A program made the translations under genes and the position numbers. Shown here one piece after another: positions 46,060 through 54,588 of a stretch of DNA of 64,000 nucleotides. Positions within the stretch are counted from its first letter, which is position 1. The number at the start of each line of letters is the position of its first letter. The stretch is from Ereboglobus sp. PH5-10 (GTDB taxonomy: Bacteria; Verrucomicrobiota; Verrucomicrobiia; Opitutales; Opitutaceae). The notes under the pieces were generated by a model. That model saw only the letters and a list, made by a program, of their open reading frames with translations. It had not been told where the DNA came from and did not search any database. The stretch covers positions 248,001-312,000 of the forward strand of contig NZ_JAQFIP010000001.1 in NCBI RefSeq assembly GCF_029504735.1, read 5' to 3'.

Positions 46060-48036
46060 ATGAAAAACCCAAACATCGCATCATTGATAAAAGCGCTGGG
46101 CCTTGGCGCGCTCGCGCTTTCGCTCCCGGCAATCGCCTCCGCGCAAAACGAAACCAAAACCGACGCGCCCATGCTCACCCCATGGGCCGCCGACGCGCAG
46201 GCCGGACGCGGCTGGCAGGAATACCCGCGCCCGCAAATGACGCGCGCCACCTGGCAAAATCTCAACGGCCAGTGGGACTACGCCATCACGCCACTCGCCG
46301 CGGCCGCGCCCGCCAAATACGACGGCAAAATCCGCGTGCCCTATCCGGTCGAGTCCGTCCTTTCCGGCGTCGCGCGCGAACTCAAGCCCGGCCAGCGCCT
46401 CTGGTATCACCGCGCCTTCACGATTCCAAAGGCGTGGGACGGACAGCGCGTGCTCTTGCATTTCGGCGCGGTTGACTGGGAGGCGCACGTTTATGTGAAC
46501 GGCGCGCCCGTCGGCTCGCATCGCGGCGGCTTTGATCCGTTCAGCTTCGACATCACACCCTACATCAAGGCGGGCGGCGGACAGGAACTCGTCGTCGCCG
46601 TCACCGATCCCACGAGCGAGGGCGACCAGCCGCGCGGCAAGCAAAAACTCGACCAACAGGGCATCTGGTATACGCCCGCCTCCGGCATCTGGCAGACCGT
46701 CTGGCTCGAACCCGTGCCCGCCGAAATGAGCATCGCCGTCGTGAAATGCGAACCCAACCTCGACGCCGGCCTGCTCAAGCTCACCACGCTCGGCAACCGT
46801 GTCGCCGTTGGCAAAACACACTACGCCATCCGCGCGCGCGTGCTCGACGGCGGCAAGCTCGTCGCCGAGGCCGGCGGACGCCTGAACCGCGAGCTCAACA
46901 TCCCGATCCCCGACGCAAAAACCTGGAGCCCCGACTCACCCCACCTCTACGATTTGCAGATCGATTTGTTCCGCGTCGAAAACCCGTTCAAGGGCGAAAA
47001 AATCAACCCGAAAACCTGGCAATCCGTGCGTTATTTCGGCCCCGAGGAACAGGCCTTTTACGCAAAACTGCCCGACGGCGCCGTTCAGCTCGACTCCGTG
47101 AAAAGTTATTTCGGCATGCGCAAAATCTCGCTCGGCCAGGGGCCGAAGGGCGTCGTCATGATGCTCAACAACAAACCGCTCTTCCACTACGGCCCGCTCG
47201 ACCAGGGCTACTGGCCGGACGGCCTGCTCACGCCCCCGACCGAGGCGGCGATGCGCTTCGACTTGGACTATCTGAAAAAAGCCGGCTTCAACATGCTCCG
47301 CAAACACATCAAGGTCGAACCCGCGCTCTACTACGCGCACTGCGACCGCATCGGCCTGCTCGTGTGGCAGGACATGCCCAGCGGCATGGCCGAGGGCGCC
47401 TCGCGCACGCCCGGCGAGGACAGCCAGTTTGTCAGGCGCGGAGGGCAAAAAGAAGCGGTGCGCAGCCCCGGGTCCGCGCGGCAATTCGAGACCGAGCTCC
47501 GCGCCATGATCGACGCGCTCTATTCGCATCCGAGCATCGTCGTCTGGGTGCCCATGAACGAAGGCTGGGGCCAATACGACAGCGTGCGCCTCGGCGCCGC
47601 CGTGAAAGCCTGCGACCCCAGCCGCCTCGTCAACAACGTCAGCGGCTGGCTCGACACCGGCGCCGGCGACATGCTCGACTACCACAATTACAGCGAGAAA
47701 ATGCCCGTCATGGAGCGCAAGGACGCGCACCGCGCGCTCGTGCTCGGCGAGTTTGGCGGACTCGGTTATCCCATCGAGGGTCACCTCTGGTGGACGAACA
47801 AGCGCAACTGGGGCTACCAGACCTATCACAACGCCGCCGACCTCGAAAAACACTACATCGACCGCCTCTCGCAACTCCGTGAGTTTGCGGAAAACCAAGG
47901 CATGTGCGCCGGCGTTTACACGCAAACGACCGACGTCGAGGGCGAGGTCAACGGCCTGCTGACCTACGACCGCAAAGTCGAAAAAATCCCCGCCGCCCGC
48001 CTCAAGGAAATCCATCAGGCAACAAAACTCTATTAA
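46060..48036 (+). CDS. Secreted GH2-family glycoside hydrolase
   Basis: The 658-residue protein has a signal peptide (about 1-28, ending IASAQ), a GH2 sugar-binding jelly roll (about 55-225; LNGQWDYAIT, GQRLWYHRAFTIP, YVNGAPVGSHRGGFDPFSFD), an Ig-like domain and a TIM barrel. The acid/base Glu is in VPMNEGWGQ (about 501) and the nucleophile Glu in LGEFGGLG (about 564). It resembles beta-galactosidase/glucuronidase-like enzymes; the substrate is unclear. An insertion (MAEGASRTPGEDSQFVRRGG) follows the LVWQDMPSG motif. The gene sits between rsmE and rlmN, both housekeeping, so it is probably an independent insertion of catabolic function. Confidence 0.92.
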   Translation: MKNPNIASLIKALGLGALALSLPAIASAQNETKTDAPMLTPWAADAQAGRGWQEYPRPQMTRATWQNLNGQWDYAITPLAAAAPAKYDGKIRVPYPVESVLSGVARELKPGQRLWYHRAFTIPKAWDGQRVLLHFGAVDWEAHVYVNGAPVGSHRGGFDPFSFDITPYIKAGGGQELVVAVTDPTSEGDQPRGKQKLDQQGIWYTPASGIWQTVWLEPVPAEMSIAVVKCEPNLDAGLLKLTTLGNRVAVGKTHYAIRARVLDGGKLVAEAGGRLNRELNIPIPDAKTWSPDSPHLYDLQIDLFRVENPFKGEKINPKTWQSVRYFGPEEQAFYAKLPDGAVQLDSVKSYFGMRKISLGQGPKGVVMMLNNKPLFHYGPLDQGYWPDGLLTPPTEAAMRFDLDYLKKAGFNMLRKHIKVEPALYYAHCDRIGLLVWQDMPSGMAEGASRTPGEDSQFVRRGGQKEAVRSPGSARQFETELRAMIDALYSHPSIVVWVPMNEGWGQYDSVRLGAAVKACDPSRLVNNVSGWLDTGAGDMLDYHNYSEKMPVMERKDAHRALVLGEFGGLGYPIEGHLWWTNKRNWGYQTYHNAADLEKHYIDRLSQLREFAENQGMCAGVYTQTTDVEGEVNGLLTYDRKVEKIPAARLKEIHQATKLY

Positions 48037-48044
48037 CACCCTCG

Positions 48045-48071
48045 CAAGGGCGCGCGCGATGCGCGTCCTTG
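48045..48071 (+). terminator. Hairpin after the GH2 gene, terminator-like
   Basis: CAAGGGCGCGC and GCGCGTCCTTG form an 11-bp stem with one mismatch and a 5-nt loop, 9 bp after the GH2 stop and 7 bp before the rlmN start. No U tract follows, so termination is uncertain. Confidence 0.4.
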
Positions 48072-48078
48072 TTCGCTC

Positions 48079-49128
48079 ATGACATCACTGGCTGATTTTT
48101 CCGTGGAGGAATTCGCGCGCCACATTGAGGCGCGCGGATACAAGCCCGCGCACGCCGCGCGGGTGTTGAAGGCGTTTTACGAGGGAGACGGCTCGGCGGA
48201 TTTTGACGCGCTGAAACTGCCCTCGGGACTGGCGGAGCATTTGCGCGGATTTGCAAACGGCTGCGAAATCGCGACGCGCCAGCAAGCGGAGGACGGCACG
48301 GTGAAAGTGCTGCTGAGGCTTGCCGACGGACGCACGGTCGAGGCCGTCATGATGACGAACTTTGCGCCGGACAGCGCGGCGGGTTGTGTGTCGTCGCAAG
48401 TGGGCTGCGCGATGGGTTGCGATTTTTGCGCGACTACAAAAACGGGCTTCGAACGCAACCTGACCGCCGGTGAAATGGTCGGCCAGTTCCTGGCGGTCCG
48501 TCGCGAGGCGGCAATGGCGGGACGGCGGTTGCAGACGCTTGTTTTCATGGGCATGGGCGAGCCGATGTTGAATCTCGACGCCGTGCTTGAGGCGGTGCGC
48601 CGGATTGCGCCAAACGGCATGGGAAATCTCGGCTGGCGGCAGATCACCGTTTCCACCGTCGGCATCGTGCCGGGAATCGACGCGATGGCGGCGGCGGACC
48701 TGAACATCCACCTGGCGGTGTCGCTTCATGCGCCGGACGACGCCACGCGCGCGCGGCTGTTGCCGGCGGGGAAGCGTTTTCGCGTGGAGGATATTTTGGC
48801 CGCGGCGGATCGCTACCAGGCGAAAACAAAACGCATTGTGACGATTCAGTATTGCCTGTTGAAGGGCGTGAACGACTCGCCCGCGCAGGCGCACCAACTG
48901 GCGGCGTTGTTAAAAGGACGGCGGATGCACGTGAACCTGCTCCGCTACAACCCGACCGGAACCAGCCTGAGCGGCGCGGCGTATGCGGGCGCCGACGAGG
49001 AAACGGCGATGGCATTTTTAAAAGTGCTGCGAGAGAGCGGCGCGGTGGCGCATTTCCGCAGACCGCGCGGACGCGACATCGACGCGGCATGCGGCCAGTT
49101 GCGAAAACGCGCGGGCGACGCGCGCTGA
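48079..49128 (+). CDS. rlmN: Dual-specificity 23S rRNA/tRNA methyltransferase RlmN
   Basis: The 349-residue radical SAM enzyme has the CxxxCxxC cluster site in GCAMGCDFCATTK (C110, C114, C117). The second catalytic cysteine, which carries the methyl intermediate, is in DIDAACGQL (about C338). Other motifs are FMGMGEPMLN, TVSTVGIVPGI and LAVSLHAPDD. It adds a methyl at C2 of A2503 in 23S rRNA and A37 of some tRNAs. Its stop is 9 bp from the convergent lnt stop. Cfr-type enzymes share the fold, but the C-terminal ACGQL segment and sequence favour RlmN. Confidence 0.95.
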   Translation: MTSLADFSVEEFARHIEARGYKPAHAARVLKAFYEGDGSADFDALKLPSGLAEHLRGFANGCEIATRQQAEDGTVKVLLRLADGRTVEAVMMTNFAPDSAAGCVSSQVGCAMGCDFCATTKTGFERNLTAGEMVGQFLAVRREAAMAGRRLQTLVFMGMGEPMLNLDAVLEAVRRIAPNGMGNLGWRQITVSTVGIVPGIDAMAAADLNIHLAVSLHAPDDATRARLLPAGKRFRVEDILAAADRYQAKTKRIVTIQYCLLKGVNDSPAQAHQLAALLKGRRMHVNLLRYNPTGTSLSGAAYAGADEETAMAFLKVLRESGAVAHFRRPRGRDIDAACGQLRKRAGDAR

Positions 49129-49137
49129 GGACGTTCC

Positions 49138-50829
49138 TCACCGCCCGGCTTCGGTGTATGCGATCGGTGCCTTGTCGCGCGGATGGAAAAACCGCGTCAT
49201 CATGTAACCGAAAAACGCCAGCGCGCCGCTCACCGCGACAAACCAGTCGCCGTATCGCACATAAAAACTTTCCTTCCCGACCCAGCGCGTGTCGCGTTCG
49301 ACAACGAACGTCCCGGTGCCGCGAAAATAAATCGAGTCATCCTTGTTTTTCATCATTCCGCGCATCCCGCCGTATTCGTCGATCCAGCCGCTCCAGCCGC
49401 TGTTGCCGCAACGAATGACGGGGCGGCGCGTCTCCACGGCGCGCAGCATCGAATGCGCCGCGTGCTGGTAGGCCGCCCCGCCCTGCCCGAACCAACCGTT
49501 GTTGGTGACGACCACATGCACATCCGCGCCCGAGATCACGTTGTTCACGGCGAGACTCGGAAATATATCCTCGTAGCAAACCAGCATGCCCGCGGCGATG
49601 ATCCGGCGCGGCGTGTGAATGTAGAGCGGTTTGGCCGAGGCGCCGGCCTGCGTGTCGCCCGAGCTTGCGTCGGTTACCTTTTCCAGCCAGCCGAGCAAGG
49701 GACGCAGCGGCACGTATTCCCCAAACGGAACAAGGTGCCGCTTTTTGTAGCCCTCGGGTTGCACGCCCCCGCGCCCGGCATCGACCACGAAGGCCGCGTT
49801 GTAAAAGGTTTCGTCGGGTCGCGCGGGATCGTCAGCGGTGATCGCCCCCGTGAGCAGCGGCGCCCTGGCTTTTTCCGACACATCGACCAGCCATTCGCGA
49901 AGCTCCGCGCTCGAGGGCCAGCCAAACACGGCATAAGGCGGCGCCGCCTCGGGCCAGACAATGACCTCCGGGTGAGGTGTCTTTGGCTTCGTTTCAAGGC
50001 TGAGCCTGCGAAGCTCCCGGTAGCTCAATTCCTCGTTTTCCTTGGACCACTTGATGGCCGCGGGAATATCGGGTTGCACGAGCTTAAAAACGGCAACCGA
50101 CTCGGTCCGTCTGGTCATCAAGACATCGGTCAGGGACGGCGTCACCACAAGCAGGAGCATGATCAACGCCATGCTGAACTCGGGACTGCGCTTGCGAAGC
50201 CCCGAGTGTTTTTCCTTGAAAATTCGGTGCGTGTAGGAGGCGACCGCAAAATTAAACACGATCAGCACAAACGCAATTCCGCCCTGCCCCGTATAGGAGG
50301 CGACCTGCCACAACGAGAGCACATACCACTGGCTCGCGCCGAGCGGCAGCCACGGAAATCCGCTCAGGAACCACGCGCGCGTCCACTCGATGACAACCCA
50401 CAATCCCGCCAGCCCGAGCATGACCGCGGCGCGCACCAGGAACGGACGTCCCGCGAAATTGCGCGCGGCCCACCACACCGCGAGATACCAGACGCCGATC
50501 CACGCGCCCACGAACGGCCCGAGCAGGAAAACGCCGGCCCACGTCACATGATGCAGCCACCACAGAATGATCGTCCACGCCACGGCCTGCGCGCCGAGCA
50601 TGACGAGCGCGTAGGTTTTGAAACGCGGTTTGGTGAGCGCCCAAAAACACAGCGGCGCGGCAAACACATACGCAAACGCCATCGCCCTGAACGGCGGAAA
50701 CGAAAGCACGGTCAGCACCACCGTCAGCACGAACACGGCAAGCGGCGCCATCCACCGGGCGTTCAACGCCCAGAATGAGGGTTCGTATTTTTCAAAATCA
50801 AAATCGCGCGCTGTGTGTTTTCGCTGCAT
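49138..50829 (-). CDS. lnt: Apolipoprotein N-acyltransferase
   Basis: The 563-residue inner-membrane protein has about seven membrane segments before a periplasmic nitrilase-like domain. The catalytic triad is visible: Glu294 in VWPEAAPP, Lys363 in YKKRHLVPFGEYVP, and Cys418 in VCYEDIFP. It N-acylates the terminal Cys of lipoproteins, the last step in lipoprotein maturation. It would process the GDPD lipoprotein encoded here, among others. The N-terminal leader (MQRKHTARDFDFEKYEPSFW) is unusually long. It is 103 bp downstream of the exosortase gene on the same strand. Identity is secure from the motifs and their order. Confidence 0.95.
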   Translation of the reverse strand: MQRKHTARDFDFEKYEPSFWALNARWMAPLAVFVLTVVLTVLSFPPFRAMAFAYVFAAPLCFWALTKPRFKTYALVMLGAQAVAWTIILWWLHHVTWAGVFLLGPFVGAWIGVWYLAVWWAARNFAGRPFLVRAAVMLGLAGLWVVIEWTRAWFLSGFPWLPLGASQWYVLSLWQVASYTGQGGIAFVLIVFNFAVASYTHRIFKEKHSGLRKRSPEFSMALIMLLLVVTPSLTDVLMTRRTESVAVFKLVQPDIPAAIKWSKENEELSYRELRRLSLETKPKTPHPEVIVWPEAAPPYAVFGWPSSAELREWLVDVSEKARAPLLTGAITADDPARPDETFYNAAFVVDAGRGGVQPEGYKKRHLVPFGEYVPLRPLLGWLEKVTDASSGDTQAGASAKPLYIHTPRRIIAAGMLVCYEDIFPSLAVNNVISGADVHVVVTNNGWFGQGGAAYQHAAHSMLRAVETRRPVIRCGNSGWSGWIDEYGGMRGMMKNKDDSIYFRGTGTFVVERDTRWVGKESFYVRYGDWFVAVSGALAFFGYMMTRFFHPRDKAPIAYTEAGR

Positions 50830-50932
50830 GGAAGGTTGTGAAACTCGAAAGGATCACCGGCCCGGGCCCCCGCGACAAGAAAGAAGCTAGGGGCCGGGGA
50901 AACTAATCGGAGCCCCAACGCGCGCGCCTTGC

Positions 50933-52324
50933 TCAATCGCCGCACGCCACCGCCACCGTCACCGCCCACCACGGACCGCGTCCGCGCACCGCTGCCCAAT
51001 ACCAAGCCGACACATCCGTCCACGCTCCGCCCGCGTCATCACGCCAGCGTTCGCGCACGCGCCAGGTTTCACCGTCCTTCGTCGCAAAAAACTCCGACCA
51101 CATCACATCGTTGGCATCGCGGACGAGTCCGCCCGGCTTGATCGCAAACCCGCTCGCCCGGAAACAATCCGCCGCCGGATGCACCCCGCGCGACGCCTCG
51201 CGTATCCAGCGCAGCACCACAATGCGCCCGGCACCATCGGCGCCGGTTTGCTTGAACACGCCTGTTTTCCCCGCGAATCCGGAGGCGAATGCGGCGGCGT
51301 CCCGGGGATTCCGCAAACGTATCCACGGTTTGCCCTCGAACAACTCCGGCCAGCCGGGAAAGTCCGCGTCAGACGCGGTGCTGACCGTTCCTCGCTGGCC
51401 GGCCAACGGCATCACCGCCGCGCCGGAACACATCACCGCAAACACAAAAACCACGGTAGGGCGAAGCCTCCGGTTGAGCCGAACCCGCTCAAATGGCGCA
51501 TCCAATTTCGGCTCGGCCGGAGGTTTCGCCCCACCCTCGCGATTCGCCCCTTTCAGCCCGAATCCCAGCCACAACAAACCCGTGGCGAGCGCGGCGAAGA
51601 TTGCCAGCCCCACGCCTTCGTGCGCCCAGCCCGGCGCGCGCCACAATCCCGATTCGATAAAAAACAAAACCGCAGCGCGCACCGTGTTGCCGAGCAGGAT
51701 CGCGCACAATCCCGCGACGCCGAAAAAAAACGCGCGCCCCGCGCCAAGGCGCAGCCACGCCGCAACCGCGCACACCAGCACCCCGCCCGTCCAAAGCATG
51801 TGCACGCCGCTGCACGGCGCATCGACCACCACCACGCCGCCGGCCCACTCCAGCGCCACGCCGGATCGTTCCGTTGCGACACCAAACAACGCGATCAACG
51901 GACGCCCCAGCTCCGCGGTCAGCACGCGCAGCGGATACCCCGCGAAGAATTGCAGCGTGGCCGTCACCGGCAACGACAACGCGAGCAATCCCGCGCGGCC
52001 CAACGCACCCCCGCCCCGGCAAAACAAAACCGACAGCGCGCATACCAGCAACAGCGCGCGCAACAGCATGGGCGTCCCCGAAACCGGAAACGCGACGGCC
52101 AGCGCGAACACGCCCGCGACAATCAACCGCCACGCCGCAATGCGTTCGCGCCACACCGCGCGCGGCGTCAATATGAGCGCCAGGGCCAGCGCGACCAAGC
52201 CGAAGCGTTCGTCGCCGCCGTCGCCAAGCCGCGCCACAAACCAGCGCAACACCGGCCAGCCCGCAAGAAGCACGCCGGCGCATGGAGCGGCTTGCCCGCG
52301 CAATTCGCGCACGCTGTCGTTCAC
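50933..52324 (-). CDS. Exosortase fused to an EpsI-like soluble domain
   Basis: This 463-residue membrane protein has about eight helices (1-260) with the three exosortase catalytic residues: Cys171 in DAPCSGVHMLW, Arg216 in LGNTVRAAVLFF and His235 in GWAHEGVGLAIF. After a linker, one more helix leads to a soluble domain (about 310-463) with HPAADCFRASGF, resembling the EpsI/DUF3485 motif. Exosortases cleave and sort PEP-CTERM proteins. The GTG start overlaps the stop of the upstream VIT/vWA gene by 4 bp and has GGAGAGG 6 nt upstream, so coupling is likely; an ATG at 52363 would add 13 residues. A family D palindrome (51456-51535) encodes residues about 264-290 in the linker. Confidence 0.9.
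   Translation of the reverse strand: MNDSVRELRGQAAPCAGVLLAGWPVLRWFVARLGDGGDERFGLVALALALILTPRAVWRERIAAWRLIVAGVFALAVAFPVSGTPMLLRALLLVCALSVLFCRGGGALGRAGLLALSLPVTATLQFFAGYPLRVLTAELGRPLIALFGVATERSGVALEWAGGVVVVDAPCSGVHMLWTGGVLVCAVAAWLRLGAGRAFFFGVAGLCAILLGNTVRAAVLFFIESGLWRAPGWAHEGVGLAIFAALATGLLWLGFGLKGANREGGAKPPAEPKLDAPFERVRLNRRLRPTVVFVFAVMCSGAAVMPLAGQRGTVSTASDADFPGWPELFEGKPWIRLRNPRDAAAFASGFAGKTGVFKQTGADGAGRIVVLRWIREASRGVHPAADCFRASGFAIKPGGLVRDANDVMWSEFFATKDGETWRVRERWRDDAGGAWTDVSAWYWAAVRGRGPWWAVTVAVACGD
51456..51535. repeat. Family D palindromic repeat, copy 3, inside the exosortase CDS
   Basis: Arms GTAGGGCGAAGCCTCCGGTT and GGCCGGAGGTTTCGCCCCAC are the same as in copy 2 with few changes. The 80-bp length and the flanks (CCACG before, CCTC after) also match copy 2. 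The reading frame passes through it, encoding GGAKPPAEPKLDAPFERVRL and the next few residues. Confidence 0.88.
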
Positions 52325-54486
52325 GCCGCGCCTCTCCGCATTTTTTGTTCGCGCTTGCGCCACATCACCGCGGCGACCATCGCGGCGACGATCAGAAGCG
52401 CGACCGTTTCCGGTTCCGGCGATGTGGGCACGCTGTCGGCGGCGTCCTCGGTGACTCCGACCGCGAGCTCGCTCACGCCCTTGGGCAGCGGCAAAGCCTG
52501 CGTTACTTTTTTCGCCTGCGACGCGGCATCGGCGGACAAACGCGGCGTCAAATCAACCGCGACAAACGAGGTGAAGGGCGTCAGCAAGTTGTATTTCAAA
52601 CCCAACTCGATGATCGCCGCCTTTTGTTTCGGCGCGTCCGCGCGCAACGCGTGCAAGTCCTTCAACTCCCACAAGCGTTCGCGCGCCCAGAGCAGCGCGA
52701 GCGTGCCGTTCGCGTTCAGGTCAACGGCGTCGGCCACGGAGATTTCCGTGCTCCATTCGCCGCCTCCGGTTTGGCCGCCCAGCCGGATTGTCTGGGTTGA
52801 GGGGTCAATGTGGTCGGGCCATTTGCCGCACATCACGATGGGGCGCTGCGAGAGCACGTCGGGCGCGCTGAGCGAGCCGCCGGCGAACTCGACGCGCACG
52901 TTGGTAAGCACGGGTGACTCGATCATGTTGCGAAATTTCCCGGCGGCGTTTTGCGCGCGTTTTTCATTTTCGATCACGGTCGGCTCAGTGCGCCCGGCGC
53001 GCGCGAGACGCTCGATCAACTCGCGATTCACCGAGCTGCCGATGCCGAACGCGAACAGGTTGGCGTCGCCCAGGCTTTCATGCACGAGCGCGTAGGCCTC
53101 GGCCTCCAGATCGACATAGCCGTCGGTGATCACGACGATGTTGCGCGACACGCCCGCGCGCGTCCGCGGCAGCGCAAACGCGCGCTTGAGCGCGGGCAGC
53201 AACTCGGTGCCGCCGCCGTAATCGTTGTATTTGCGCCCGCTCTCGAAAAGGGCGATGGCGGCGGCGATGTTTTCAGTCGTGGCGGCGACGGAGGTTTCAA
53301 AAAGAGTGCGACTGGAGCCGGAAAAAAGCAGCACGTTGAACGTGTCGATGTCGCGCAAGTTAACCAGCATTTCCTTGAGAAGGCGTTGCGAGACCTCCAG
53401 CGGAAAACCCCACATCGAGCCGGACACATCCATGACAAACACATAGTCGCGCGCGGGCATTTGCGCGGGTTCGACGCGCGCGGGCGGCTGCACGGTGAGA
53501 AGAAAATAATTTTCGCCCTTGAACGAATCGACCATGAGCCCCGTGGCGAGCGCGCCGCCCGCGAGCCGGTAGCGCAAGATAAAATCGCGGTTCATAGCGA
53601 TGCCCGCGCGCGGCGGCAGCGACACGCGCACGCCTCCGCCGACCTCCTCCGTGTCGATGCGGTGCGAAACGCATTTCATCTTTTGCACGCGGGTGCCCGC
53701 GAGGATTTCGGCGGTGAGCGTGAAGACGGGCTCGTTTTCGCCGTCCTCGTTTTCGCCCAAGTATGCCAGGCCTTCGCCGCCGAGGCGCTTCGAGCCGGCG
53801 AGCGGGTCGGGCGGCAGCGCATCCGGTTTTTCCTGGACGGGCTTGGGCGCTTTCCTTGTGTAACGCGGCCCGACGACCGTCGGAAAAACCCATTCGTATT
53901 CGCCCTCCTCGGGCGTGATGAGTTCGTTGTAGCGAAGCTCCACGGTCACCGTGTCGCCGGGCAGGATGTTGGCGACATTCATCTCGAAAACATTGCTGCG
54001 GTGCGATTCGAGAAGCGATGCGGTTTTGCCCTCGCGCCTTGCCTTTTCATAGGTTTTGCGCGCCTCGGCCTTTTCCTTGATCTGCGCCTCGATGCGCCGT
54101 TCGCCGACGGTCATTGTCATGCCGTGGACGGCGGCGCGCGTGGAGGCGGGAAAAATGTAGCGCGCCTCGAGCGGCGTCGCGCCCTCGTTCTGGTAGGTTT
54201 GCACGACGCGCACCCCGGCGATCACGCCCGCGAGCACGGCATCGACCTGCGTGCTTTTGAGCGGGAGCGCGTCAACGCCGTCCTCCGCGCCCCTCACTTG
54301 GAAATAGGGCGAAAGCGAAACATCGGGATCATCCAAATCGGTCGGGCCGTCCGGCGCGGCGACGACCGTGATGCCAAGCGCGATGAAGCCGAGCAAAAGC
54401 GCCGCGACGAAAATCAGGGCGCTGAGTTTTTGGTTGGAGTTTTTTGGCGCGAAGTGATGCGAAGATTTTTCCATGCGCGCGAGCAT
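52321..54486 (-). CDS. VIT/vWA-domain protein with PEP-CTERM sorting signal
   Basis: The 721-residue protein has an N-terminal membrane segment (about 22-44), a VIT domain (about 60-190; VVQTYQNEGATPLEARYIFP and AEARKTYEKARREGKTASLL) and a vWA domain (about 345-520). The MIDAS motif is DVSGSMW (D353, S355, S357). The C-terminus is a PEP-CTERM signal: SPEPETV (from 690), a hydrophobic stretch and the basic RKRE cluster. The adjacent exosortase should cleave it and anchor or release it at the surface. VIT/vWA proteins are linked to dedicated sorting enzymes elsewhere (marine sortase and XrtN systems, as recalled). No other PEP-CTERM protein is in the window. A start at 54474 (MEKSS) is possible. 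Confidence 0.92.
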   Translation of the reverse strand: MLARMEKSSHHFAPKNSNQKLSALIFVAALLLGFIALGITVVAAPDGPTDLDDPDVSLSPYFQVRGAEDGVDALPLKSTQVDAVLAGVIAGVRVVQTYQNEGATPLEARYIFPASTRAAVHGMTMTVGERRIEAQIKEKAEARKTYEKARREGKTASLLESHRSNVFEMNVANILPGDTVTVELRYNELITPEEGEYEWVFPTVVGPRYTRKAPKPVQEKPDALPPDPLAGSKRLGGEGLAYLGENEDGENEPVFTLTAEILAGTRVQKMKCVSHRIDTEEVGGGVRVSLPPRAGIAMNRDFILRYRLAGGALATGLMVDSFKGENYFLLTVQPPARVEPAQMPARDYVFVMDVSGSMWGFPLEVSQRLLKEMLVNLRDIDTFNVLLFSGSSRTLFETSVAATTENIAAAIALFESGRKYNDYGGGTELLPALKRAFALPRTRAGVSRNIVVITDGYVDLEAEAYALVHESLGDANLFAFGIGSSVNRELIERLARAGRTEPTVIENEKRAQNAAGKFRNMIESPVLTNVRVEFAGGSLSAPDVLSQRPIVMCGKWPDHIDPSTQTIRLGGQTGGGEWSTEISVADAVDLNANGTLALLWARERLWELKDLHALRADAPKQKAAIIELGLKYNLLTPFTSFVAVDLTPRLSADAASQAKKVTQALPLPKGVSELAVGVTEDAADSVPTSPEPETVALLIVAAMVAAVMWRKREQKMRRGAA

Positions 54487-54588
54487 GCGCGCGCTGCGTG
54501 AACTCAGTATGAAGCCCGCGTGAAGTCGCGATGAAATCGCCGCGGTTCCACGCGAGGTGTTGTTTCAAATCCGGGATTTTTGGTTTCC

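Noticed and set aside
49183-50778. Plus-strand frame of 531 codons opposite lnt
   Set aside because: The minus strand carries the full Lnt triad; the plus frame has no recognisable domain or signal.
50869-50900. GC-rich palindrome between lnt and exosortase genes as a terminator
   Set aside because: The GGCCCGGGCCC core is short, the larger arms do not pair well and there is no U tract.
51179-53095. Long plus-strand frame of 638 codons across exosortase and VIT genes
   Set aside because: It is antisense to two genes with clear motifs and has an Arg/Pro/Ala-rich composition typical of shadow frames.
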